From positions 1 through 64,000 of IMG/VR virus record IMGVR_UViG_3300010399_000004: 64,000 nucleotides of DNA; one strand, 5' to 3'. Below, one piece after another: positions 8,414 to 14,992 of the stretch (the first letter of the stretch is position 1; every line of letters begins with the position of its first letter). The stretch is from a virus. Both the position numbers and the translations under genes were made by a program. Below the pieces are notes generated by a model. The model did not search any database. It saw nothing but the letters and a program-made list of their open reading frames with translations, and was not told the DNA's origin.

Positions 8414-9526
8414 ATGAAAACGAAAACTGCTACCTCCGCCGCCGCTACTTACTCCGTTGGAGACAAAGTGATCTTCGGCAAATATGGGAAAGAAACCAAA
8501 AAGGCCGACCAGGTCTTTACCGCCGGCGAAACGCTGGAGGTTATTGAGATTCCTGATGACGCCACTGAAATTTTGCTGGGCCGCCCTGGCGCAGACCCGG
8601 AAGTGCAGGGGTGGGCTTTCCCCGCGGAAATCTCCGGCCTGGCCGATACATCGGAAACTCCGGCTAAGGCCGGAGCTAAGAAGATCGTCGCCAAGGGCAA
8701 GGGCGGGGCGGTCTCTGAATCCACTACCGCCGACGGAATCACGGTGGTTGCGGAAGATGGCCCCGTCACCGGAAAGGCAGTCAGCAAGAAAGCTGAGAAG
8801 GCCGAAGCAAAGGCCGCAGAGCCCGTGCTCAAGCACGCACCTTCCGTCGCCAAGCTCATTGCTGATGGAGTCAAGGGAACCCTTAAAGCGGCCCTGGAAT
8901 TGGTGGAATCCATTTCCACCCGCTTCTATCAACTCGGGGGCGTGCTCTATGAGATCAAAAGGAATAACTATCATGAAACCGTCCGCGGTGAAGATGGTGA
9001 ATTGCTCAAGGGCCAACCCGGCTTCGCGGCCTACATCGCATCCATCCTTAACGTGGAGTATCGGATGGCGCAGCATTACATCAACGTGTATGCCGTCACC
9101 CGTGCAGCAGGTATCCCCGAAAGCAAAATCGCGGGGCTCAAATTCACAAAGGTTCTGCACCTGATTCCACTCATCGAAGGGAAGGTTATCGACACCGAAA
9201 ACTGGGATGAGTGGGCCACCAAAGTCAAGAACCTAAAAGGCGATGCCTTCAAGGACGAGGTTTCTACGGCGATGAAAAACGCCAACATCGAACGCGGGGC
9301 ATCACGCGGAGCCACTGCCAATCAAGCCCGGTTCATGTTCGTCCTTTTCGATGATCGGGCCAAGGTCGTTCGGAAGGCGCTTGAAATGGCTATCAAGGAG
9401 CTTCCCCCGCTGGAAGATGGCGCGGAGCATTCCAACAGCGAGGCTTTCGATCACATCGTTTCTGAATGGCTCGCTTACAAAAAGAACGAAAAGTCTGCGG
9501 CCAAGTCCCAGAGCAAAGCGGCCTGA
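8414..9526 (+). CDS. Abundant-looking helical protein, possible DNA-binding
   Basis: 370 residues. A small beta domain (15-75: YSVGDKVIFGKYG...) is followed by an Ala/Lys/Gly-rich linker (80-150) and an all-helical domain (155-370). Codon choice (AAG, GCC, GGC, ATC) matches that of the major capsid gene and differs from its neighbours, suggesting high expression. It has its own promoter and a GC-rich terminator-like hairpin behind it. The role is not recognised; an abundant nucleoid-like or ParB-like DNA-binding protein is one possibility, inferred only from basic composition and dosage signals. Confidence 0.65.
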   Translation: MKTKTATSAAATYSVGDKVIFGKYGKETKKADQVFTAGETLEVIEIPDDATEILLGRPGADPEVQGWAFPAEISGLADTSETPAKAGAKKIVAKGKGGAVSESTTADGITVVAEDGPVTGKAVSKKAEKAEAKAAEPVLKHAPSVAKLIADGVKGTLKAALELVESISTRFYQLGGVLYEIKRNNYHETVRGEDGELLKGQPGFAAYIASILNVEYRMAQHYINVYAVTRAAGIPESKIAGLKFTKVLHLIPLIEGKVIDTENWDEWATKVKNLKGDAFKDEVSTAMKNANIERGASRGATANQARFMFVLFDDRAKVVRKALEMAIKELPPLEDGAEHSNSEAFDHIVSEWLAYKKNEKSAAKSQSKAA

Positions 9527-9576
9527 TCCCAAAGAATGCCCGGACCCCCGCAATTAGCGGCTCCAAACCAAAAGCG

Positions 9577-9616
9577 GCCCCGCCCTTCCCAAAAGGGGGC
9601 GGGGCTTGCTGTTTTC
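9577..9616 (+). terminator. GC-rich hairpin, probable terminator
   Basis: GCCCCGCCC (9577-9585) pairs with GGGCGGGGC (9597-9605), followed by TTGCTGTTTT. It closes the 8414 gene. Confidence 0.6.
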
Positions 9617-9631
9617 AAGATCAGAAAAAAG

Positions 9632-9648
9632 TTTGAAAAGATTTCAAA
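9632..9648 (+). repeat. Palindrome variant TTTGAAAAGATTTCAAA
   Basis: One change from consensus; ends 6 nt before the -35 box of the 9655 promoter. The same variant occurs at 17156 before an equivalent promoter. Confidence 0.75.
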
Positions 9649-9654
9649 TTTCAC

Positions 9655-9682
9655 TTTACAAAACATCCCTTTCGAGTATTCT
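9655..9682 (+). promoter_or_regulatory. Class 1 promoter TTTACA-N16-TATTCT
   Basis: -35 at 9655-9660, -10 at 9677-9682, preceded by ATTTCAC and followed by GTAATACAAATC. It serves the small gene at 9718. Confidence 0.7.
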
Positions 9683-9717
9683 TGATCCGTAATACAAATC
9701 CAAATCAAGAAAATCAA

Positions 9718-9933
9718 ATGAAAGCAAACCAGCTAGGTAAAGATCAATCCACCGTTAAGCACATTAATCGCGCTTATCTCGAAATGGAAGCGATGAAAGT
9801 TGGGTTTACTAAAGTTATCAACGGAATGGTTACGACGAAATGGAGTGAAGGAAAATTCGAGGTTGGGACATTCGGAAAGGCGACCGTGACCATCGACGAA
9901 GCCGCAGACAAGCTGATGATGGAAGCAGTTTGA
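9718..9933 (+). CDS. Small early protein of unknown function
   Basis: 71 residues from MKANQLGKDQ. The in-frame ATG further upstream falls within the promoter and is rejected. Mixed alpha/beta, basic N-terminus, C-terminal helix EAADKLMMEAV. Its stop TGA is part of a shortened palindrome. Driven by its own class 1 promoter, so probably early. Confidence 0.6.
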   Translation: MKANQLGKDQSTVKHINRAYLEMEAMKVGFTKVINGMVTTKWSEGKFEVGTFGKATVTIDEAADKLMMEAV

Positions 9934-9944
9934 AAACTTTCAAA
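9929..9944 (+). repeat. Palindrome variant, 16 nt
   Basis: TTTGAAAACTTTCAAA, one T shorter. Supplies the TGA stop of the 9718 gene and lies 6 nt before the next -35 box. Confidence 0.7.
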
Positions 9945-9950
9945 TTATAC

Positions 9951-9978
9951 TTTACAAAGAATGTATTTCAGGTATTCT
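9951..9978 (+). promoter_or_regulatory. Class 1 promoter, nearly leaderless
   Basis: TTTACA 9951-9956, TATTCT 9973-9978. The topoisomerase ATG is at 9988, leaving only about 2-3 nt of leader. Confidence 0.7.
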
Positions 9979-9987
9979 CTCCTTGAA

Positions 9988-10896
9988 ATGAAAACTGAAT
10001 CGAAATTCCGCCCAGCTTCCTCCGAAGAACGCAAAGCGCTCCGGATTCCCCCGGCCTGGACCGGGGTGGAAGTTGCTGATTCGTCTGATAGTAAAGTCCA
10101 GGCACGCGGCCGGGACGGTAAAGGCCGGCTCCAATGCATTTACTCCGCGGCCCATACAGCCGCCGCGCTTAGAGGGAAATTCTCTCGGCTAGTCAAATTC
10201 AATGCCAAGCTCCCCACGATCCTCAAGAGAGTGCAGAAAGATTTGGCCGGACCGGATGCCGAGGAAGCCGCAGTGCTTCGCTTGGTCTATTTTTCTGGAT
10301 TCCGGAACGGCGGGGATTCAGGAAATGGGAAGGTCAAGGCTTACGGTGCAAGCAATCTTCTGGCGGAGCACGTGACCGTCGAAGGAGACGTTGTGACTTT
10401 TGATTTCATCGGCAAGCTGGGGGTCCGTCAGCAGCATGAGATTCGGGATGCGGGGCTAGCTGCGGATTTGGCCGCAAGGAAAGCGCGGGGAGGAAATCTT
10501 TTCGATACGGATTCAGCGAAAGTTCTTCGCTACCTGAAAAAATCTGGCAACTTCAAGGTGCATGATTTTCGCACCTGGAACGCTACGGAGTTGGCCTTGA
10601 CGGCCACGCAGACCCTCCCTTCCCCTAAGACCGCGGAGGAATTCTGGGCCGCGAGGGATATGATCGGGGACTTGGTCGCCAAAAAGCTGGGGGATACCCG
10701 CAAGATCGTGTTGGACTGCTACATTAACCCTTCCGTGTTCGCCGCATGGAAAAACAAATTGAACATCAATGAAAAAGAAACCCGCCCAAAAGTTAAAAAA
10801 ACAAAAGCTGCCACCTTCGATGGAGGATCGGATGCAGAGAATGGACAAGTTTTTGCAGCCTTTGCCGCCCGTCAAAACCGGCTGCAAGCCGCGTAA
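9988..10896 (+). CDS. DNA topoisomerase IB
   Basis: 302 residues from MKTESKF. GRDGKGRLQCIY near residue 43, the AAALRGKFSRL helix, YGASNLLAEHV, VHDFRTWNAT (about 192-201) and LGDTRKIVLDCYINP match the small bacterial/poxvirus type IB family. The catalytic Tyr is Y245 in DCYINP. It relaxes supercoils of either sign through a 3'-phosphotyrosine intermediate without ATP. The longer frame upstream starts inside the promoter, so ATG 9988 is preferred. Such a gene is unusual in phages of this type. Confidence 0.85.
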   Translation: MKTESKFRPASSEERKALRIPPAWTGVEVADSSDSKVQARGRDGKGRLQCIYSAAHTAAALRGKFSRLVKFNAKLPTILKRVQKDLAGPDAEEAAVLRLVYFSGFRNGGDSGNGKVKAYGASNLLAEHVTVEGDVVTFDFIGKLGVRQQHEIRDAGLAADLAARKARGGNLFDTDSAKVLRYLKKSGNFKVHDFRTWNATELALTATQTLPSPKTAEEFWAARDMIGDLVAKKLGDTRKIVLDCYINPSVFAAWKNKLNINEKETRPKVKKTKAATFDGGSDAENGQVFAAFAARQNRLQAA

Positions 10897-10901
10897 GAAA
10901 G

Positions 10902-10917
10902 TTTGAAAAGTTGCAGA
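10902..10917 (+). repeat. Degenerate palindrome half-site
   Basis: TTTGAAAAGTTGCAGA keeps the left half only; lies directly upstream of the 10924 promoter, as at the other class 1 promoters. Confidence 0.5.
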
Positions 10918-10923
10918 TTTCAC

Positions 10924-10951
10924 TTTACAAAACATCTAGATGGGGTATTCT
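10924..10951 (+). promoter_or_regulatory. Class 1 promoter TTTACA-N16-TATTCT
   Basis: The spacer AAACATCTAGATGGGG is identical to that of the minus-strand promoter at 52609-52636. Followed by CGTAATCCAAATC. Serves the gene at 10980. Confidence 0.7.
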
Positions 10952-10979
10952 TGATTCGTAATCCAAATCTCAAAAGTAA

Positions 10980-11174
10980 ATGAGCGCCGAACAAATCTCC
11001 AAGCTGAACAAAATTGCAACCAGTCCAATGCTGAGCGGGCAGTATGCCCGCAACGTTGAATCCACCTATCAAAGTTTGGTGGAGAACAATGAGAGCCGCA
11101 GGAAGCGGGGGCTGCCGGAGTTTATGCCCTCCTACGAATTGGCTGAAAAGATTGTGCTCAACGGAATGCGTTGA
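10980..11174 (+). CDS. Small early protein of unknown function
   Basis: 64 residues, mostly helical and charged (NVESTYQSLVENNESRRKRG). Own class 1 promoter. Unrecognised. Confidence 0.55.
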   Translation: MSAEQISKLNKIATSPMLSGQYARNVESTYQSLVENNESRRKRGLPEFMPSYELAEKIVLNGMR

Positions 11175-11178
11175 ACCA

Positions 11179-11394
11179 ATGAATGAGTCGCAGAAAGGAG
11201 CCTGCGCTTCGTGCTATTGGGCAAGGAAGCGGGATGGAGTCAAGTTAACAAGCTATACTGGAGCGGGGGTTGGAAGCTGTCTGAACCCAGATATTGCAAC
11301 AGGCACGACATTCATTCCACGTAAGGAGCCGGACATTACATTTCCAGCAAACGATTGCTGGAAATCGAATCGGATAAGCGAACCGAAATCTTGA
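11179..11394 (+). CDS. Small cysteine-rich protein
   Basis: 71 residues from MNESQKG. CASCYWARK near residue 10, C34 and C60 suggest a small zinc or disulphide fold, similar to the 70-residue protein at 1409. Co-transcribed with the gene 4 nt upstream. Confidence 0.55.
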   Translation: MNESQKGACASCYWARKRDGVKLTSYTGAGVGSCLNPDIATGTTFIPRKEPDITFPANDCWKSNRISEPKS

Positions 11395-11395
11395 T

Positions 11396-11412
11396 TTTGA
11401 AAACTTTTCAAA
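11396..11412 (+). repeat. 17-bp palindrome, exact, C centre
   Basis: Intergenic, ends 6 nt before the -35 box of the 11419 promoter. Confidence 0.9.
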
Positions 11413-11418
11413 TTCCAC

Positions 11419-11446
11419 TTTACAAAGCATCCATTCTCAGTATTCT
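11419..11446 (+). promoter_or_regulatory. Class 1 promoter, leaderless
   Basis: TTTACA 11419-11424, TATTCT 11441-11446. The ATG at 11453 coincides with the expected transcription start. Confidence 0.7.
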
Positions 11447-11452
11447 TTCCCC

Positions 11453-11680
11453 ATGACCGCAACCCAACCAACCGCCCCGCCCCTTCCATATAAGGGGGCA
11501 CCCCTCGGACATATCGCTACTGCTTACGATGCCGATGGAAATCGGCTGGGGCAGGAAACCCGCAGGCAGGATGACTCCTTCGCGGACATTCTCGGCTACA
11601 TGCAGAGGATGTTTCCCTGCATCAGCCGCTTGGTTATCCGGGACAACAACGGCCGTCAGTGGGCCGATGAAACTCTGTAA
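11453..11680 (+). CDS. Small early protein of unknown function
   Basis: 75 residues: a Pro-rich N-terminus, then IATAYDADGNRLGQETRRQDDSF and a short C-terminal beta/alpha segment. Likely translated from a leaderless mRNA. Unrecognised. Confidence 0.55.
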   Translation: MTATQPTAPPLPYKGAPLGHIATAYDADGNRLGQETRRQDDSFADILGYMQRMFPCISRLVIRDNNGRQWADETL

Positions 11681-11681
11681 T

Positions 11682-11834
11682 ATGAATCCATTACTTAAAA
11701 AAGCTTTTACGAAAGCACGCGAGCATAGGAAACGGATCGGAGTTTCACGGCTCCAAATGATGCATGACGGGGGGCGGTGGCTCCATCGGTTTTGGTGCAA
11801 ACATTTTTATTGTCTTTTGAAAAATGAGTATTGA
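11682..11834 (+). CDS. Small basic protein
   Basis: 50 residues, strongly basic (KKAFTKAREHRKRIGVSRLQ), beginning 2 nt after the previous stop. Unknown function; could bind nucleic acid. Confidence 0.4.
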   Translation: MNPLLKKAFTKAREHRKRIGVSRLQMMHDGGRWLHRFWCKHFYCLLKNEY

Positions 11835-11913
11835 TCCCTTTTCCTTTCTTGTCGGAGCGGCATGTTATGCTTTTGGAGAAATTCTTGCTTTAGCGATTTA
11901 CGATCATTTCTAA
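11824..11913 (+). CDS. Possible 29-residue hydrophobic peptide
   Basis: MSIDPFSFLVGAACYAFGEI... forms one hydrophobic helix and overlaps the previous gene by 11 nt. Supported only by position and hydrophobicity. Confidence 0.25.
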   Translation: MSIDPFSFLVGAACYAFGEILALAIYDHF

Positions 11914-11933
11914 AAGCGTAAGTCAAAGCCAAA

Positions 11934-12002
11934 ATGTGCATCACCCAAAGAAGTTCGGGGCCTGCTTTTGAAATCGGGGGTTGTTCGGAGGAAAGACCAT
12001 GA
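11934..12002 (+). CDS. Possible 22-residue peptide
   Basis: Short frame whose stop overlaps the next ATG (ATGA). It may be a translational coupling leader rather than a functional peptide. Confidence 0.2.
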   Translation: MCITQRSSGPAFEIGGCSEERP

Positions 12003-12334
12003 GTGATTCTTCGGAACGCATTGAAGGAATTCATCCGCGTGGAATAGCGGATGCTTCTTTGCTATATGGAAATCATTCCTGGCTTCTTATTTGCGGAGTG
12101 GGATTATTCAGAGTTAATTGCGTTCGCCGCGAATTTCACGGCGGTTCGCAGAAAATCACCATTGAACTTAGCGGGGAAAGAGTCAGCGAATATGAGGAAG
12201 AGTTACTAATCGCAAGATCGGATATTGACTGTTTTCATGTGAAACAGAAGCCGGAACAAAAGAAGGAGGTTCCAGCCCCATTCCGAATTACAGAAGGAAA
12301 ACGTAAACTTAACATCAATCCAAAAAATGAGTGA
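11999..12334 (+). CDS. Unknown protein
   Basis: 111 residues from MSDSSERIEG. Predicted mixed beta core (SWLLICGVGLFRVNC, KITIELSGERV) and a Lys/Pro-rich C-terminal tail. Overlaps the RNase H gene by 8 nt. Confidence 0.5.
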   Translation: MSDSSERIEGIHPRGIADASLLYGNHSWLLICGVGLFRVNCVRREFHGGSQKITIELSGERVSEYEEELLIARSDIDCFHVKQKPEQKKEVPAPFRITEGKRKLNINPKNE

Positions 12335-12875
12335 GGGTTTGATCCAAGTGTGGACGGACGGATCATCCGTCCGCAGGAAGGACCTTGAAGGGTTTGATGG
12401 GGCCTGGGCTTTCGTGGCTTTGTTCGGGGGCCGCAGGCTGGAAAGATATCAAGGGGGCTACGAAAAGAACGGAACCATTAGCGCAATGGAAATGTGCGCC
12501 ATATTTGCCAGCCTCGCCCTTCTTGAGCCCACTGGGCACAAGCTACAGATTTTTTCCGATTCGATTTACTGCGTTAACTGTTTAACGGTCTGGCATAAAA
12601 AATGGGGGAAGCATGGATGGACTACGGCCACCGGAAAGCAGGTTTCGCACCGTCAGCTTATTGAGGGAACTCTGCATCAGTTGAATCGTCATCGGTCCGC
12701 AGGTTCTCTTGTTGAGATCATTCATGTTCGGGGCCATCGGGGATTGACTGAGAATGAGCGGGCTGATCGTTTAGCCAGACATGCTCGCAAAACGTCGTCA
12801 GGGAATCTCAAGCAATCTTTGTTATTTCCAACTCTGGAGCCTTATCAGTTATCAGGAAAACTTGTCCAAGCATGA
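12327..12875 (+). CDS. rnhA: Ribonuclease HI
   Basis: 182 residues. IQVWTDGSS (D11), SAMEMCAIF (E about 54), LQIFSDSIY (D about 76) and NERADRLAR (D about 145) give the DEDD active site of RNase HI. It degrades RNA in RNA-DNA hybrids, for example primers during phage replication. Slightly longer than typical (about 155) because of a C-terminal tail of about 25 residues. Confidence 0.85.
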   Translation: MSEGLIQVWTDGSSVRRKDLEGFDGAWAFVALFGGRRLERYQGGYEKNGTISAMEMCAIFASLALLEPTGHKLQIFSDSIYCVNCLTVWHKKWGKHGWTTATGKQVSHRQLIEGTLHQLNRHRSAGSLVEIIHVRGHRGLTENERADRLARHARKTSSGNLKQSLLFPTLEPYQLSGKLVQA

Positions 12876-13072
12876 AATACACACTTACATCATTACAGCG
12901 CAACCGCCTCCGTTCCCTTTGCCGCAGATATCCTGCTGCTTCTGTTGAGGAACTTCATTATTTGCTTAGGTCTCCGCGAGAGCGGAGGAAAGAAGCTGTG
13001 GGGGAGATTTTCTTTATGCTGCTTTCCGGAGTAATAGTTTACGGAGTATTGATTATCATTTTTGGGGTATGA
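12872..13072 (+). CDS. Small C-tail membrane protein
   Basis: 66 residues. The basic helical N-terminus is followed by a single transmembrane segment (about 45-64, FFMLLSGVIVYGVLIIIFGV). ATGA overlaps on both sides. Function unknown. Confidence 0.55.
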   Translation: MKYTLTSLQRNRLRSLCRRYPAASVEELHYLLRSPRERRKEAVGEIFFMLLSGVIVYGVLIIIFGV

Positions 13073-13734
13073 ATATAAATTCCCCCGGCGTTCTTGAATC
13101 CTTAAACGAATCCGTGCGGATGTCTTGGCAGGATTACGTGGACGGTTTACTTGCCAGGAAGAAAGAGCGTTACGAAAAAGAAGCCAAAGCGGGGGAGGCG
13201 TTTGCTCAATCTTTGGGCGATATAGTAAAATCGAAAGCTCCAGCCCCGCCTTCTCAGTTATCGGTTCGATTTGAAAACTTTTCAAAAGAGGGAAATCCAA
13301 TTCCATTATTATATAATGGATTGATTTCCTTTACTGATGGGCAGAAAGGAGAATTTCCTATTTGGGTTTACTGCACTATGTTATGGACTAGTAATGATCT
13401 TATGTTGGATAGGGCAGAATCGATTGCGGATAATATTGGAAAAGTTTGGGGAAGCTGGCAAGTGCGATCCTGCTTGCATTTGGAAGAGTCTTCGGAAGTA
13501 TTTGAATGCGTATGGACTCTGAAAGATTTTCCTAAAGCGCTAAGGTTGCATGAACATGAACGATACAGGGATTATTCCTCGCACGAAAAGATTAAAGCGC
13601 GGGGGATTGTCAGTCATTTTGACGCCTGGCTGGTATCTTGTTATAAAACGCGGGGGGATTTTCAATTGCTTCCGGCATCAGAATTGTTGAAGAGACTTTT
13701 GCCTAAGAAACCTAGACGCAGCATTACGTTATGA
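13069..13734 (+). CDS. Unknown protein carrying an in-frame palindrome
   Basis: 221 residues: a charged helical N-terminus (1-55), a Pro/Ala linker, then an alpha/beta domain. The palindrome 13270-13286 encodes FENFS just after the linker. No family recognised. Confidence 0.5.
   Translation: MNINSPGVLESLNESVRMSWQDYVDGLLARKKERYEKEAKAGEAFAQSLGDIVKSKAPAPPSQLSVRFENFSKEGNPIPLLYNGLISFTDGQKGEFPIWVYCTMLWTSNDLMLDRAESIADNIGKVWGSWQVRSCLHLEESSEVFECVWTLKDFPKALRLHEHERYRDYSSHEKIKARGIVSHFDAWLVSCYKTRGDFQLLPASELLKRLLPKKPRRSITL
13270..13286 (+). repeat. 17-bp palindrome, exact, C centre, in coding sequence
   Basis: Inside the 13069 gene, translated FENFS. Confidence 0.9.
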
Positions 13735-13970
13735 ATGAGTTAATAAAGATACTGCAAAAGCTGCGGGAAGCCTTTCCTGTTGCCGGCTGCGAACATTTCG
13801 CAACACTGGGAGCATTCGCGGGGGAGGAATCCACTATAGATTTCTTTGTATGGGTAACTCCGCAGAGGCTTGTATCCGTTCATTTTATGCACAAGGACAG
13901 GAAGCTGTTGTCTTCCGATAGCTGGCCTAATTTTGTGGTATCGCTTGTTCGTTCCGAGGCGAATAAATAA
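13731..13970 (+). CDS. Small protein of unknown function
   Basis: 79 residues, ATGA overlap upstream. A beta-rich core (TIDFFVWVTPQRLVSVHFMH). It ends the operon before a promoter. Confidence 0.5.
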   Translation: MNELIKILQKLREAFPVAGCEHFATLGAFAGEESTIDFFVWVTPQRLVSVHFMHKDRKLLSSDSWPNFVVSLVRSEANK

Positions 13971-13978
13971 ATATTCGT

Positions 13979-14006
13979 TTGCAAAGTATCTATTTTGTAT
14001 TAATAT
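13979..14006 (+). promoter_or_regulatory. Class 2 promoter TTGCAA-N16-TAATAT, nearly leaderless
   Basis: -35 13979-13984, -10 14001-14006, ATG at 14015. The spacer shares AGTATCTATTTT with the 21111 promoter. Confidence 0.65.
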
Positions 14007-14014
14007 AAATTCCT

Positions 14015-14959
14015 ATGCACGCACACACCAGAGCTTCAAACCTTTCTCTTTTAGCTGTCCTATATAGAATGGGGGTCCCTACGGAAGGAACCTTTATCAA
14101 CGGGTGCGATTGTTCTCCGCAGTGTATTGCTCAGAATTTGCCCTGGGATAAAGTAGAAGGATATACCCTCATCTATCCACACGAAGTAAAGCCGGGGGAG
14201 ATGGATGAATGGACAAGAGATATTCCTAAAGCTTCAAACAAAGAGGAGTTTGACTCTATCTTATTGAACGGAATGATTGCAGCCCCCTTCCCGCGGGAGG
14301 ATGTTACTCTGTTTGCGGCTACCGCGGTTGTTCGTAACAAGAAAATTCTGATGGTGCCGCTGACTGTTCTTTATTGCTTTACTTGCGGAGTTCGGAGGGA
14401 GCACACGCCACAGAGTTTGCAGGCGGAGGTATATGCAAACACTTACAAGTCTCGCGATGGGGCTCCGTCCGTGGGAGAAACTCTGCTGGTTGAAGATCGC
14501 AACGTTTATGACAAGCTGCATGGAACGTCGCCGGCCCCCGGATTGTATTTTCGCAATGATAAATGGAAAGGTCGGTTTGGTTATACTTCCATTCTGGAAG
14601 TTGCGGAAAATGATATTTCCATATGGCCGCAATCCCTGACTCGTATTGCTTACCGTCAACCCCCGCCTTTTGGCCCCACCCCTCTAATTCATCGCGAGGA
14701 AGATGGATGGTTTGGGGAGTGGATACAGTTTTCTGCCTATAACGAATGGATTAGGAAGCAACTGCCCGGCCCCGCATTGGCAAGGCTTGGCAGAGCTTTT
14801 CTGCACGAGAAAAATCCTCCCTTTGATGGATTTATCAAAGTGGAAAAGTGCGGGAGGGATGGAATTACTGTTTACGGAGAGAAGAAAATTATGTCTGAAT
14901 TTAGAATGATGTTCAGTGTTCCGTCGGAATCGGAGCTTGTTTGTTTCGCAGGGAGATAA
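14015..14959 (+). CDS. Unknown protein
   Basis: 314 residues. Contains CDCSPQC near residue 31 and YCFTCGVRREH near 122. Trp/Tyr-rich beta segments dominate the second half (GLYFRNDKWKGRFGY). No family recognised; first gene of the accessory operon. Confidence 0.5.
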   Translation: MHAHTRASNLSLLAVLYRMGVPTEGTFINGCDCSPQCIAQNLPWDKVEGYTLIYPHEVKPGEMDEWTRDIPKASNKEEFDSILLNGMIAAPFPREDVTLFAATAVVRNKKILMVPLTVLYCFTCGVRREHTPQSLQAEVYANTYKSRDGAPSVGETLLVEDRNVYDKLHGTSPAPGLYFRNDKWKGRFGYTSILEVAENDISIWPQSLTRIAYRQPPPFGPTPLIHREEDGWFGEWIQFSAYNEWIRKQLPGPALARLGRAFLHEKNPPFDGFIKVEKCGRDGITVYGEKKIMSEFRMMFSVPSESELVCFAGR

Positions 14960-14992
14960 ATTAAATACACAAATCAAAAACTAATTAACATT

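Noticed and set aside
8141-9160. 339-codon minus-strand frame
   Set aside because: Runs antisense through the RuvC-like and 8414 genes and across a promoter; Phe/Gly/Leu-rich shadow translation.
8484-9164. 226-codon + strand frame
   Set aside because: Alternative frame of the 8414 gene; Arg/Pro/Ser-rich, typical of GC-rich shadow frames.
11807-12034. 75-codon minus-strand frame filling a gap between small genes
   Set aside because: Overlaps three small coupled + strand frames and lacks a class 1-3 promoter.
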